The notes beneath the pieces are model-generated. The model was not told the origin of the DNA. It ran no database searches and worked only from the letters and a program-made list of their open reading frames with translations. Below, one piece after another: positions 28,751-38,795 of a DNA stretch of 64,000 nucleotides; position 1 is the stretch's first letter; every line of letters starts with the position of its first letter. The stretch covers positions 1 through 64,000 of the forward strand of contig CAIZDL010000062.1 in assembly GCA_903931735.1 (NCBI GenBank), written 5' to 3'. A program made the position numbers and the translations under genes. This stretch comes from an uncultured Rhodospirillales bacterium (lineage in GTDB: Bacteria > Pseudomonadota > Alphaproteobacteria > Azospirillales > Azospirillaceae).

Positions 28751-31738
28751 GTGAGGTCATCCGATCGAATTGTGCCGGAGGTGATGCGCACGGCGGCGAT
28801 GCCGGAGCGGGCGAAAAAGACCCATAAGCTGATGGAGCACCCGATTCTCGGGCACACCTCCCAGATGTGGGAGTTTTTCCTTCAAGAACTGAAGGATATC
28901 GCCGACGTCGCCGATCTCTTTCCCGAGACGAGAACGGCAGTGGAGTTGGCGCTGGCCATGCGCCAAGATGCCGTGAGTATGCTGGGTCGCGATGAAACGG
29001 TGGATGCTAAGATATCGACCAGCCTCCTGACCGCGCTGTATTTCCTCAATATTCGGCCGGGCACGGAAATTTCAGACGGCGCCTATGGCGATATTCTGGC
29101 CGATGTGGCGCGGATCAGGGCAATCATCCAGGGTGTTCATGGCGCGTCGCCCGGCCTGCGCATGGTGGAGAAGACCGATTATTACGGCTGGCTGGTGATG
29201 TTTATGCTGGCCAACGCCGTCAATAAGGCGTTTTCGGAGATGTCCGATAAGTCTTGGCTGGAAAGCAACCTGTTGCTTGATAGCGCGCTGCGGGTTTGTC
29301 GCAATGTTTATGGCCATATTTTTGAGAACACCGTCATCTTTATCAATGGCGGAGAGCTGGGCGGTGCGACAACCGCTTCGTGGCACGCTCATTTGCTGGA
29401 AAAGTTGAACGAGTCCTATATCCGGTCGTTGCCGGTCTCGGGTGAGCATCACCTGATCACCCAGGATGATTTTGCCCGGTTGCGCCGGCGCCGGCTCGAT
29501 GGCGCGCTGGTCCAGGATTTTCTCTGTGATATCGCGACCGAGAATTTTCTGTCGCTGGGCGCCAGCTTACCCAAGAGTGAGATGGTGGGTGGACATGGCC
29601 CGTTTATCGGTCGGATTCGCCATTTGGCCCAGGAGCTTTCGAGCCCCGATGTGGACTCGGATTTTGGCGCCGTGTTGGCCAAGTTGGTAAAACGCGACAT
29701 TCGCAATCCGTTTGGCCCCGAGCCCGCTTACCTGAGTGCGCTGGACTTTCTGAAGTCGGGCGGGAGCGATTATTTGTTTCCGGTGCCCCCGGCGCCGGTG
29801 GCGGAAGGCAAAAAGAAGGCCGGTACGCTCAGCCTCATCGAGCGCAAGCGCTTGTTTTGCCGGCATGTTGCGACATATACCCGCAAGATGGCGTTCTGGG
29901 AGCGGCAGCGGCGCACCGTCAGCCTCTCTCCTGCAACCGAGATATTTTCCGGGGCGGTGTTGGCCCGGCTGAAGGAGTTGGGGCTCGGCGAGCGGATCAA
30001 CACCAGTTTACAGACCAGCCGGGCCGTGCCCGACGATTTGGTGATCGGCGTTGCTATCGTTTCCGATATCCGCTCCTTTGGCGGCGCCCATAGCGTGCCC
30101 GAGATCCGCTTCAGCGCCGAGCCTAAGCTGTGGTCGCTTTATGGCAAAGAGGTGTGCGCGGCGGCCGAGCAAACGCTCAACGATTGGTGGGGTCGGGTGT
30201 TCGATATCACCGCCGCCTACCTCAAATCGGCCAACAGCGGCGGGGGCGAGCATCGGCGGGTGATCCGGGACCTTGACGCCCTCTTTGGCCTGACGAAATA
30301 TTTCAACGATTTGAAGTGGCGAAATATTCCGTTTGAATGCGAGCCGGGGGCGCTGAATTATGCTGCCGGCCGTCATGCCCGGCTGGAAGATATTGGGCGC
30401 GCGGTTGAAAATTACCTCGATTATTTTATCGCCTGTTTTGCCCGTTCGGCCAAACATTCTAAAAAATCCGGCCTTCATAAACGCACGCTGTGCCCGCGCA
30501 ATACCACCATCCGGCTGGTGGCGGGGGCCGAGGGCGAGCTGCGGGAAACCATCATCCGCCCGATGCTGGCCTACAAACCGTTAATGCCGGTGGCGGCGTT
30601 TAACGCCCTTTTGGGGCCGGTGGATCTTTTGTCCGAGGCCAACGCGCGGTTTGAGGTGGTTGGCACGGGGGCGCGGCGGTGGGTGGTGCAGAAAATGGGC
30701 GGCGAGGATGTGTTGTTTCAGCGCGACAAGCGCAAGCAGCATTACGCCCTTCGGTATCAACGCCAACAAGGGGAGCGGGATTTTATCGGCGGCATCAATC
30801 AGGTCATGAAGACCGAGATGATGGACGATGGCTGCCTTGGCGGCATCGACGAGCTTTACCGGCTTTATTATGTGCGGGAGCATTGCGCCAACAGCGGCGG
30901 GGATTTTCGTACCGTGCTGACGACGTTGGCCGACCCGGAGCCGGGCGGCCCCGGCGCTGCGGCTTTGGCCTATGCCGAGTGGGAAATGGGCAAGGTGCGG
31001 CGCCGCCACCAGGACCGGGCGCATGGGTTTTTGCATTACCGGCGGGTTGAGCGGGTGCTGCGGCCGTTGCGGACCGAGGCGGCGTTTAATGCGCGGCTTG
31101 ATTCCGGCGGTTTGCCGATTAACAAAATTTTGCGCGATCATATCACCCAAATCCTCGCGATCCGCGAGTTGGAGCGGGCGCCTGCGTTGTTACGCCAGGA
31201 TGATGCCCCCGACGGGGCGGTGCTTGAGGCGCGCGCCGCGCTCGAAGAGGATAATCTCGACACCATCGTGTTTTTCAATTTGGCCGAGTACATGGTCAGC
31301 CACGCCTTTGCCGATGTGGTGGCGGCGCGGGAAACGGCAGAAGGCAATCGGCCCAAGAAACAAAAGGCGATTTTGCGCGATACCCGTAACGCCACCTCGC
31401 TGTTGGCCGATACCATCGCCCGCCTGCTCTATCGCTGTGTCGCATCCCATGAACAGCGCGAAGAGTTTCAGGCCGCGATGCGCGACGGGCAGTTAAGCCC
31501 TGAGTTTTTTACCAGTATGTTGGGCTACGTTATTAAGGGCCTCGCCTATAGCGGCTATAAAACCCGGGAGTTTTGGGAGCTGGAAGGGGCGCCGGCCCCG
31601 GAAGGGTATGTTGAGCTGCTGGAGGAAAAGTCGGTTCCGGGTGCGCTGTTGCAAACCATTGTTGCCGGCCGTCAACGGTGCCGCGATGCAATCCGCGAGG
31701 TGTCGCGTTTGCTTGGGCGGCGGCTTAATGAAAATTGA
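28751..31738 (+). CDS. Large orphan protein (~995 aa), no recognisable domain
   Basis: Long intact ORF; GTG 28751 preceded by GGAGGG; no signal peptide, TM stretch or familiar motif on reading. Confidence 0.75.
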   Translation: MRSSDRIVPEVMRTAAMPERAKKTHKLMEHPILGHTSQMWEFFLQELKDIADVADLFPETRTAVELALAMRQDAVSMLGRDETVDAKISTSLLTALYFLNIRPGTEISDGAYGDILADVARIRAIIQGVHGASPGLRMVEKTDYYGWLVMFMLANAVNKAFSEMSDKSWLESNLLLDSALRVCRNVYGHIFENTVIFINGGELGGATTASWHAHLLEKLNESYIRSLPVSGEHHLITQDDFARLRRRRLDGALVQDFLCDIATENFLSLGASLPKSEMVGGHGPFIGRIRHLAQELSSPDVDSDFGAVLAKLVKRDIRNPFGPEPAYLSALDFLKSGGSDYLFPVPPAPVAEGKKKAGTLSLIERKRLFCRHVATYTRKMAFWERQRRTVSLSPATEIFSGAVLARLKELGLGERINTSLQTSRAVPDDLVIGVAIVSDIRSFGGAHSVPEIRFSAEPKLWSLYGKEVCAAAEQTLNDWWGRVFDITAAYLKSANSGGGEHRRVIRDLDALFGLTKYFNDLKWRNIPFECEPGALNYAAGRHARLEDIGRAVENYLDYFIACFARSAKHSKKSGLHKRTLCPRNTTIRLVAGAEGELRETIIRPMLAYKPLMPVAAFNALLGPVDLLSEANARFEVVGTGARRWVVQKMGGEDVLFQRDKRKQHYALRYQRQQGERDFIGGINQVMKTEMMDDGCLGGIDELYRLYYVREHCANSGGDFRTVLTTLADPEPGGPGAAALAYAEWEMGKVRRRHQDRAHGFLHYRRVERVLRPLRTEAAFNARLDSGGLPINKILRDHITQILAIRELERAPALLRQDDAPDGAVLEARAALEEDNLDTIVFFNLAEYMVSHAFADVVAARETAEGNRPKKQKAILRDTRNATSLLADTIARLLYRCVASHEQREEFQAAMRDGQLSPEFFTSMLGYVIKGLAYSGYKTREFWELEGAPAPEGYVELLEEKSVPGALLQTIVAGRQRCRDAIREVSRLLGRRLNEN

Positions 31739-31805
31739 TCTTGGTGCGCGGACCGGTTACACATCTTGTCACGGTTAGGGTGATATCGCGAAAGGCGGCG
31801 CACGG

Positions 31806-32141
31806 GTGTCGGATTTTTATGATCGCGCCTCGGTTGGATTGTTGATCGAGGCGACATCGCGTCACGAGCGCGCTGCCAACCGCGAGATCGTGGCGGCGCT
31901 GCGCGCACTGCACGATCATTTGGAAAAGCCGACCGAGTGGTCTTTTTCGGCCGCGTGCCAAAAGTTCAACACGATCGACGAGGATACCCGGGCGCAGATA
32001 TTCAACGACGCGACCCAGTTGGCGGGCGCGTTTGCTTCGGTTTCCAACGTCCGCGTCACCCTCGAAGGCTTTTTGAACAATCTTGCTTTGCGGCACCGGC
32101 CCGCCCAGCGGCCGGGCATTCTTGGTGCCATCAACCGCTGA
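31806..32141 (+). CDS. Small hypothetical protein (111 aa)
   Basis: Intact ORF 67 bp downstream of the 995 aa gene, same strand. Confidence 0.55.
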   Translation: MSDFYDRASVGLLIEATSRHERAANREIVAALRALHDHLEKPTEWSFSAACQKFNTIDEDTRAQIFNDATQLAGAFASVSNVRVTLEGFLNNLALRHRPAQRPGILGAINR

Positions 32142-32179
32142 GGTTATCGAGTACGGATACGATCGTTAAATCGCACGGT

Positions 32180-32310
32180 AAAAGTCAGGGTTTCCAAAGG
32201 CCCCGGCCTTTCGTCGCCGAAGGCAATCTGAAAGTCTTTGCCCCTCCGACTCCACCAACAGCCACAGGCCTTTGGAAACCGTTACCCCAGCACGTTAACT
32301 GACGCGCCGC
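32180..32310. repeat. Palindromic intergenic repeat element, copy 2 (extends into fadD 3' end)
   Basis: Shares GGTTTCCAAAGGCC..CGTCGCCGAAGGCAATC..TTTGCCCCTCCGAC.CCACCAA..GGCCTTTGGAAACC..CCAGCA..TTAAC..ACGC with copy 1. Confidence 0.85.
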
Positions 32311-33994
32311 GCCTCTCTTCGTCGAGTAGGTCCTTGCGGGAAAGCTTGCCGACCATGGTTCGGGGCAGAGACGGGCGGAATTCCACCAGCTTTGGCATTT
32401 CGATCGGCGAGAGCTTGTCTTTGAGGAAGGCCAGCAGGGCCGGCTTATCGAGGGTCGCGCCATCGGTGAGCTTGATATAGGCCTTAACGGTCTGGCCGCG
32501 ATAGGCATCGGGGATGCCGGCCACCACCACTTCTTCAACATCGGGGTGGAGGTAAATCGCCTCTTCCACGTTGCGTGGATAGATATTGAAGCCGCCGGCA
32601 AGAATGAGGTCTTTGATCCGGTCGACGATGGTGACATAGCCTTCGCTGTCCATGATGCCGATATCGCCGGTATGAAGCCGTCCATTCTTTATGGTGCGCG
32701 CGGTGTCTTCGGGGCGGTTCCAGTAACCTTTCATCACCTGGGGGCCGCGAATGCAAATTTCGCCGCGCTCGCCGGGGGGCAGCACAACGGTGTCGTCGGT
32801 GAGGCTGACAATCTCCACCACCGTTCCCGGCACCGGCAACCCGACCGAGCCCGCTTTATAGCTGCCCCGGATCGGGGTAATGCAGGCGACCGGCGACGAT
32901 TCGGAGAGGCCATAGCCCTCGATCACCACGCAACCGGTGTGGGACTCAAACTGCTCCTTCACCTCTTGGGGCAGCGGCGCTCCGCCCGAAATGCAAAAGC
33001 GGATGGAAGAGAGATCGTGGTCGGCCCGCTCGGGGTGGGCGTTGATGGCGGTGTAGATTGTCGGCACCGCCGGAAACAAGGTCGGCTTTTTGGTGTCGAT
33101 CAGGTCGAGCACATCATCGAGGTCGAAGCGCGGGACGAGCACGATTTCCGCACCCAGGATCATCGCGGCGTTGAGGGCCACGGTCATGGCGAAAACGTGG
33201 AAGAACGGCAGCACTGCCAGCATTCGTTCCTCGCCCGGTTCGGCTTCAGAAAACCACAGGACACATTGATAGGCGTTGGCGGTGAGGTTGGCATGGGTCA
33301 GCATCGCGCCCTTGGGGGTGCCGGTGGTGCCCCCGGTATACTGCAACACCGCGACATCTTCGGCGGGGTTGATCTCCACTGGCTTGGGGCGGCCCATAGT
33401 GGTGGTGAGGCTGCTGTAGCTGAGGTGGGCGGAGTCGTGGGGAATGTGGTGAGCGATTTCGGACCGCCGGACCACCGGGAAGAGCATACTTTTTGGGAAC
33501 GGCAGGCAATCGGCCATCCGGCACACCACGATGCGCTTTAGCGCGGTTTTGCCCAAGAGCGGCGCCAATTTATCGTAGAGTATGGCAAGGTCGAGCGTGA
33601 ACATGATCGAGGTGCCGCTATCGTCGATTTGGTGGGTAAGCTCCTGCTCGGCGTAGAGCGGGTTGAAATTAACCACCGTCGCCCCGATCCGCAAAATAGC
33701 GAAGTAGGCGATAACGTAATAGGGCGTGTTGGGCAAGAAGAGGCCAATGTGATCGCCCTTGCCCAGCCCGAGTTTTTGCAAGCCCTCAGCCAGATATCCA
33801 ACCTGCCGGGCCACTTCCCGGTAGGTATAGTGTTTGTCCATAAAATCGAGGAAGCGGTGACTGCCATATTTGGCGACCACGGTATCGAAGGCTTCGGGGA
33901 GCGATTGGGCCGGGAGCGGGGCATCCCAGTCCACCCCTTCGGGATAATGCGCGAGCCAGGGGAAGGGGTGTTCGGTTGCGCTGGTCTGGTCCAT
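32282..33994 (-). CDS. fadD: Long-chain fatty-acid--CoA ligase
   Basis: YTGGTTGTPKGAMLTH; GYGLSESSP; GEICIRGPQVMKGYWNRPEDTA; TGDIGIMDSEGYVTIVDRIKDLILAGGFNIYPRNVEE. Confidence 0.95.
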   Translation of the reverse strand: MDQTSATEHPFPWLAHYPEGVDWDAPLPAQSLPEAFDTVVAKYGSHRFLDFMDKHYTYREVARQVGYLAEGLQKLGLGKGDHIGLFLPNTPYYVIAYFAILRIGATVVNFNPLYAEQELTHQIDDSGTSIMFTLDLAILYDKLAPLLGKTALKRIVVCRMADCLPFPKSMLFPVVRRSEIAHHIPHDSAHLSYSSLTTTMGRPKPVEINPAEDVAVLQYTGGTTGTPKGAMLTHANLTANAYQCVLWFSEAEPGEERMLAVLPFFHVFAMTVALNAAMILGAEIVLVPRFDLDDVLDLIDTKKPTLFPAVPTIYTAINAHPERADHDLSSIRFCISGGAPLPQEVKEQFESHTGCVVIEGYGLSESSPVACITPIRGSYKAGSVGLPVPGTVVEIVSLTDDTVVLPPGERGEICIRGPQVMKGYWNRPEDTARTIKNGRLHTGDIGIMDSEGYVTIVDRIKDLILAGGFNIYPRNVEEAIYLHPDVEEVVVAGIPDAYRGQTVKAYIKLTDGATLDKPALLAFLKDKLSPIEMPKLVEFRPSLPRTMVGKLSRKDLLDEERRGASVNVLG

Positions 33995-34290
33995 GGCTGC
34001 TCTCCCGTTGCCGCTGCCGACTCGAAAGCCGGGCCTTTCATGCTGCATTAAGCCATTCACGGGGCCGAGGCAAGACCGGCGGCCGGTCGCGTCATTGCCG
34101 AAGGGGCGGGAAAATAGGCCTCATCCTATTGATATTTCGAAATGCTGGGCCGGACCTCTATAAAATTATTCTGGTGAAGTTTATCGGGCTGTGCCTACAC
34201 TGCCCATTGGCGGAAGTGGCTCTTTTGCCTACCGGGGACCCCGGTTCGTTCAACAGCGCTCGTGCGCGTCGGTGCGGAGGTGGTCAGGAC

Positions 34291-34830
34291 GTGTCTCGCC
34301 TCAGTCAGCAGAATGCCGAGACGTTCGGTAACGAAGGTACTCAGGCAAAAGCCATGGTGAAGTGGTTTAACGTCATCAAGGGCTTTGGATTCGTGGCTCC
34401 GGTTGATGGGACCCCGGATGCTTTTCTTCACATATCCGTGCTTAACCGGGCCGGTTTGCAAGAACTGGCCGATGGCACCGAGATTTCGTGCGAAATCGTG
34501 GCCGGGCCGAAGGGGCCTCAGGTCGCGCGGATCGTCGATGTGCTGGAGGGCGCTCCTGTTGCTCTGCCGCCGCCGGAGCGGGGCCGGAATGGACGGGAGG
34601 TGGATGCGGTGCTCGGGCCGGCGGTGGAGATGGCCGGCACGGTGAAGTGGTTTAAGGCCGACAAGGGCTTTGGCTTCGTCACCGCCGACGATTCGTCCAA
34701 AGATGTCTTTGTCCATAAAAGTGTGCTGCGCCGGTGCGGCCTTACCCAACTGGAGGCCGGACAGCGGGTGCAGATGAAGGTTCAGGACGCTCAAAAGGGC
34801 CGAGAGGCGACCTGGATTCTTCCGGTTTAG
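34291..34830 (+). CDS. Cold-shock protein with two tandem CSD domains
   Basis: AMVKWFNVIKGFGFVAP..DAFLHISV and GTVKWFKADKGFGFVTADDSSKDVFVHKSVL; GTG start with upstream GGAGG. Confidence 0.88.
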   Translation: MSRLSQQNAETFGNEGTQAKAMVKWFNVIKGFGFVAPVDGTPDAFLHISVLNRAGLQELADGTEISCEIVAGPKGPQVARIVDVLEGAPVALPPPERGRNGREVDAVLGPAVEMAGTVKWFKADKGFGFVTADDSSKDVFVHKSVLRRCGLTQLEAGQRVQMKVQDAQKGREATWILPV

Positions 34831-34842
34831 CGGGGCTTGTCC

Positions 34843-35691
34843 ATGCCTCTTGCCCCCCGGCCCGGCCGGCTGTTTTGTTTTGGCATCGGTTATAGCGGCG
34901 GGGCCTTGGCGCGCGCCTTGCTCGCTAGAGGCTGGCAGGTTGCCGGAACCTGTCGCAGCCCTGAAGGGCTGGCGGCGTTGGCCGGTCTCGGGATCACAGC
35001 GTTTCCGTTCGACGATCTGCCCGGCGGCGCGTTTGCCGGGATTACGCATGTGCTGAGCAGCGTTCCCCCGGGCGCAGACGGCGACCCGGTTCTGGCTCGC
35101 TATGGCGCGATGATGGCGGCGGCGGCCGGGACGACCGAGTGGGTCGGCTATCTTTCAACCACAGGGGTTTATGGCGATACCGGCGGCGCCTGGGTCGATG
35201 AATGGGCCCCGCTGGCGCCCTCGGTGGCTCGGCAGGCCCGCAGGGTTGACGCCGAGCGGGCATGGCGCGAGGGGCTGTCGGCTCATATTTTCCGTCTCGC
35301 CGGGATTTACGGCCCCGGGCGCAGTGCGGTCGATTCGGTGCGTGCGGGGACCGCGAGGCGTATCGATAAGCCATCTCATGTGTTTTGCCGCATTCATGTC
35401 GACGATATTGCGGCTGTTTTAATGGCGTCGATCGCTCGGCCTAACCCGGGCGCGGTTTATAATGTTTGCGATGATCTCCCCAGCGCCCCTTCGGAGGTGG
35501 TGGATGAGGCGTGTCGGCTGCTTGGGGTGGAGCCCCCGCCGCTGGTTTCGCTGGAGCGGGCCGGTTTGTCGCCGATGGCCGCGAGCTTTTGGCGCGACAA
35601 TCGGCGGGTGCGCAATGATCGGATCAAGGCCGAACTCGGGGTGACTTTGCGCCACCCCGATTTTCGCTCGGGGCTCGCCGCCTGTTTATGA
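34843..35691 (+). CDS. NAD(P)-dependent epimerase/dehydratase (extended SDR, YeeZ-like)
   Basis: GRLFCFGIGYSGGALARALLARGW; YLSTTGVYGDTGGAWVDE; FRLAGIYGPGRSAVD. Confidence 0.85.
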   Translation: MPLAPRPGRLFCFGIGYSGGALARALLARGWQVAGTCRSPEGLAALAGLGITAFPFDDLPGGAFAGITHVLSSVPPGADGDPVLARYGAMMAAAAGTTEWVGYLSTTGVYGDTGGAWVDEWAPLAPSVARQARRVDAERAWREGLSAHIFRLAGIYGPGRSAVDSVRAGTARRIDKPSHVFCRIHVDDIAAVLMASIARPNPGAVYNVCDDLPSAPSEVVDEACRLLGVEPPPLVSLERAGLSPMAASFWRDNRRVRNDRIKAELGVTLRHPDFRSGLAACL

Positions 35692-35703
35692 GCCGGCGGT
35701 TTA

Positions 35704-36795
35704 TCAGGCGGCGGGGAAAAGTGCCTTTAGCCCAGCTTCCGTTGCAGCGCAAACGCCGCGTTCAGTGATAAGCCCAGTCACCAGACGAGCCGGAGTTACA
35801 TCGAACCCCCAGTTCCCGACCGGGCTGCCTGCGGGGGTAAGGTGGACCGTGACCATCTCGCCGGTCTTGGTGCGGGCGGTGACTTCCGACAGCTCGCGAC
35901 CATCGCGTTCCTCAATGGGAATTTCTTTAACACCGTCGCGCAGACGCCAATCGATGGAGGGTGAAGGCGCCCCGACGTAAAACGGCACGCCATTATCGTG
36001 GGCGGCCAGGGCCTTGAGATAGGTGCCGATTTTGTTGCAAACGTCACCGGTGGCCGTGGTGCGGTCGGTGCCCACAATGCAGATATCGACCATGCCATGC
36101 TGCATCAAATGGCCGCCGACATTATCGGCGATCACGGTGTGGGGAACGCCGTGCTTGCCCAGTTCCCACGCGGTAAGGCTGGCCCCCTGGTTGCGCGGCC
36201 GGGTTTCATCGACCCAAACGTGGAGCGGCACGCCGCGCTCAAACGCGGTATAGACCGGGGCCAGCGCCGTGCCCCAATCCACCGTGGCGAGCCAGCCGGC
36301 GTTGCAATGGGTAAGGATATTGACCCGCCGCCCGGTCGCTTGTGCATTGGCGATCGTCTCTATCAGCGTTGCGCCATGCCGGCCTATCGCTTGACACATC
36401 GCAACATCTTCATCGGCCATCGCCGCCGCCTCGGCATAGGCAGCCGTTAGGCGGTGGCTTACCGGCAAGGGCCGGAGCAAGCGCTCCATCCGTTCCAGCG
36501 CCCAGCGCAGGTTGATCGCGGTGGGGCGAGTTCCCTGTAACACCTCAATCGATTGGGTGAGGGCGTCGTCGCTGGCGTCCTCCCGCAGGGCCAGCGCCAG
36601 ACCATAGGCGGCGGTCACCCCGATCAGCGGCGCGCCACGTACGATCATCGATTGAATGGCGTGGGCGGCCTCGGTGCGGTTGGTCAGGCGCACGACCTCA
36701 AACCGGTGGGGCAGCTTGGTTTGGTCGATTACGTCCACCGACCAGCCATCCTTGGCGAGCCAAATCGTGCGGTAACCCGTTCCGTCAATTCTCAT
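35704..36795 (-). CDS. mtnA: S-methyl-5-thioribose-1-phosphate isomerase
   Basis: [74 protein letters not shown]. Confidence 0.96.
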   Translation of the reverse strand: MRIDGTGYRTIWLAKDGWSVDVIDQTKLPHRFEVVRLTNRTEAAHAIQSMIVRGAPLIGVTAAYGLALALREDASDDALTQSIEVLQGTRPTAINLRWALERMERLLRPLPVSHRLTAAYAEAAAMADEDVAMCQAIGRHGATLIETIANAQATGRRVNILTHCNAGWLATVDWGTALAPVYTAFERGVPLHVWVDETRPRNQGASLTAWELGKHGVPHTVIADNVGGHLMQHGMVDICIVGTDRTTATGDVCNKIGTYLKALAAHDNGVPFYVGAPSPSIDWRLRDGVKEIPIEERDGRELSEVTARTKTGEMVTVHLTPAGSPVGNWGFDVTPARLVTGLITERGVCAATEAGLKALFPAA

Positions 36796-36814
36796 GCCAA
36801 ATCTCCGTTGGAAA

Positions 36815-37642
36815 TCAGGGGCCTTTAAAGGCACGGTCGTGGCTTAGCGCGGGCACCATGCCGCGGCACTCGGCAACGCGGCCGATATCGATGCGGGCGG
36901 TGATGAACCCCGGTTCCTCGCCCCCATCGGCCAAAACCTCACCCCAGGGGTCGATAATCAGCGAGTGGCCAAAGGTGCGCCGGCCTTCATCATGAACCCC
37001 GCACTGGGCCGGGGCGATAATGAAGCCGCCGGTTTCAATGGCCCGGGCGCGCAATAGGGTGTGCCAGTGTGCGCGGCCGGTGGGTGCGGTAAACGCCGCG
37101 GGAACCGCAATCATGCCGGCTCCCCCGTGGGCGAGCGCCCGAAACAGGACGGCGAATCGAACGTCGTAGCAAATGGTCAGCCCGAGCGCGGTCCAGGGTG
37201 TTGGCGCCACCACCGCGCGGTCGCCGGGCCGGAAGGTTGCCGACTCGCGGTAGCTTTCCCCGCCCGGCAAATCCACGTCAAACATATGGATCTTGTCGTA
37301 GCGAGCGCGGATTGTCCCTTCGTTGTCGATCAGGAAGCTGCGATTGGCCACCTTACCGCAGTCGAGTGCAATCCCGAGGGAGCCGACCAGCAGCCACGCC
37401 CCGGTTTCCAGCGCGAGCTCGGTGAAATAGGCCACCGCCGGGTGATCCGCCTCGGGGCGGACCCGCGCCAGCAGCTTGTCCCGTCCCTGAACGATCAACG
37501 AAACATTTTCGGGCAGCGCAATGAAATCGGCCCCGGCATCGCGGGCGCGGCGGACCAGCGTGCCCGCGACGTCCAGGTTGGGGGCAATCTCGGGGCCGGC
37601 GTTGACCTGAACGCAGGCGGCGGTGAAGGTTGCCGCCGTCAC
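36815..37642 (-). CDS. Carbon-nitrogen hydrolase (nitrilase superfamily)
   Basis: [40 protein letters not shown] start overlapping the grxC stop by 4 nt. Confidence 0.9.
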   Translation of the reverse strand: MTAATFTAACVQVNAGPEIAPNLDVAGTLVRRARDAGADFIALPENVSLIVQGRDKLLARVRPEADHPAVAYFTELALETGAWLLVGSLGIALDCGKVANRSFLIDNEGTIRARYDKIHMFDVDLPGGESYRESATFRPGDRAVVAPTPWTALGLTICYDVRFAVLFRALAHGGAGMIAVPAAFTAPTGRAHWHTLLRARAIETGGFIIAPAQCGVHDEGRRTFGHSLIIDPWGEVLADGGEEPGFITARIDIGRVAECRGMVPALSHDRAFKGP

Positions 37643-37902
37643 GCCGTCAGCCCAAGCAGCGGGTCGAGCTTGCCATCGGCCTCCAGCGCGTGGAGATCGT
37701 CGCAGCCGCCAACATGGCGACCATCGATAAAGATCTGCGGGACCGAGGTGCGCCCCCCGGCCCGCTCGACCATTGCGGGCTTTTGTGCCGGGTCGGCGCC
37801 AATGTCGATGTCGGTGTAGGCCACGCCCTTGCTCTGGAGCAGCGCTTTGGCCCGCGCGCAGTAGCCGCAAGTTATCTTGGAGTAAATTACAACCTCGACC
37901 AT
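37639..37902 (-). CDS. grxC: Glutaredoxin 3
   Basis: MVEVVIYSKITCGYCARAKALL; TSVPQIFIDGRHVGGCDDLHAL. Confidence 0.96.
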   Translation of the reverse strand: MVEVVIYSKITCGYCARAKALLQSKGVAYTDIDIGADPAQKPAMVERAGGRTSVPQIFIDGRHVGGCDDLHALEADGKLDPLLGLTA

Positions 37903-37940
37903 CCCCGACGCCCTCCGGCAAATTTATAATCCGCTGCGTT

Positions 37941-38690
37941 TTACTCAGCCTTGACCGCCCGCGCCAGTGTCAAGACGTCGACCCTGGCAGCGCCGCCACG
38001 CAAAAGCACCCGCGCGCACTCGCTGAGGGTGGCGCCAGTGGTCATCACATCGTCGATCAGGACGATGTGGGCCGCGGCGACGGTCGGCAGATATTTATTT
38101 CGGATCCGAAATGCTCCAGCAACGTTACGCTGTCGTGCGCCGCCGATCAAGCCCACCTGGGGCAGGGTTTGGCGGTGGCGCACCAGCACGTCGGGGCGAT
38201 AGGCGATGATACCGGTCTTTTGTAAATGCCCCGCCAGCAGCGCCGCTTGATTATATCGGCGCCGTAACAACCGCCAGCGATGCAGCGGCACTGGCACCGC
38301 CAGCGTTGCCCCGGCCAGGATATCGGCGCCCGCCCGCGCGAGCCAGGCACCATAGGCGTGGGCGGCATAGGTCTGGTCGCCGTATTTCAGCCCCGCGACC
38401 AAGCGCCGGCTGGCATCGTCATAGACCAAAACCGAGCGGGCGCGGGCGAAGGGCGGGGGGTGGGCGATGCACGCACCACACTCGGCACCGGCCAGAATAT
38501 CGACCTCGAACGGTAAGCCGCAGTGGTCGCAAAAAGGCGGAGCGATAAAGCTGAGGCCCCGCCAACACAGCGGGCAAACGCCGCCCTGGCGGTCGACGGC
38601 ATCACCGCAGGAAAGACAGCGCGGCGGCAACACCGCGTCGAGCGCCCGGCCGGCGAGTTTGGCCAGGGCCTCAGCGGCAGCGGCTATCAT
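37941..38690 (-). CDS. ComF family phosphoribosyltransferase
   Basis: CLSCG..CPLCW zinc ribbon, CDHCGLPF; HIVLIDDVMTTGATLSECARVL PRPP loop. Confidence 0.92.
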   Translation of the reverse strand: MIAAAAEALAKLAGRALDAVLPPRCLSCGDAVDRQGGVCPLCWRGLSFIAPPFCDHCGLPFEVDILAGAECGACIAHPPPFARARSVLVYDDASRRLVAGLKYGDQTYAAHAYGAWLARAGADILAGATLAVPVPLHRWRLLRRRYNQAALLAGHLQKTGIIAYRPDVLVRHRQTLPQVGLIGGARQRNVAGAFRIRNKYLPTVAAAHIVLIDDVMTTGATLSECARVLLRGGAARVDVLTLARAVKAE

Positions 38691-38795
38691 GGGGTTTGCC
38701 TTGGGGGCCTTGCCTTGGGCCAGCGGCCTGTCTTGGGGGAGCCGGCCTGCCTTGGGCGATCGAGGGGCGCCGCCCCCCGCTCGGGTTCAAGACCG

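Noticed and set aside
30040-30100. VSDIRSF in the 995 aa protein resembles the FSDIRGFT motif of class III nucleotide cyclases
   Set aside because: The second metal-binding Asp and remaining cyclase signatures are absent nearby; likely chance.
32546-33541. 331 aa plus-strand ORF antisense to fadD
   Set aside because: Shadow ORF of an unambiguous acyl-CoA ligase.
34291-34830. Tandem duplicated cold-shock domains as a novel fusion
   Set aside because: Two-CSD proteins are already common in Alphaproteobacteria.
35704-37642. Nitrilase-family gene next to mtnA as a methionine-salvage omega-amidase
   Set aside because: The nitrilase gene is coupled to grxC (4-nt overlap) in a comF-grxC-hydrolase arrangement that looks like a separate operon, so a methionine-salvage link is not supported by position alone.
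38690-38795. Degenerate CCTTGGG-rich stretch between comF and the DJ-1/PfpI gene as a regulatory repeat
   Set aside because: Irregular spacing and low similarity; looks like compositional drift rather than an ordered array.
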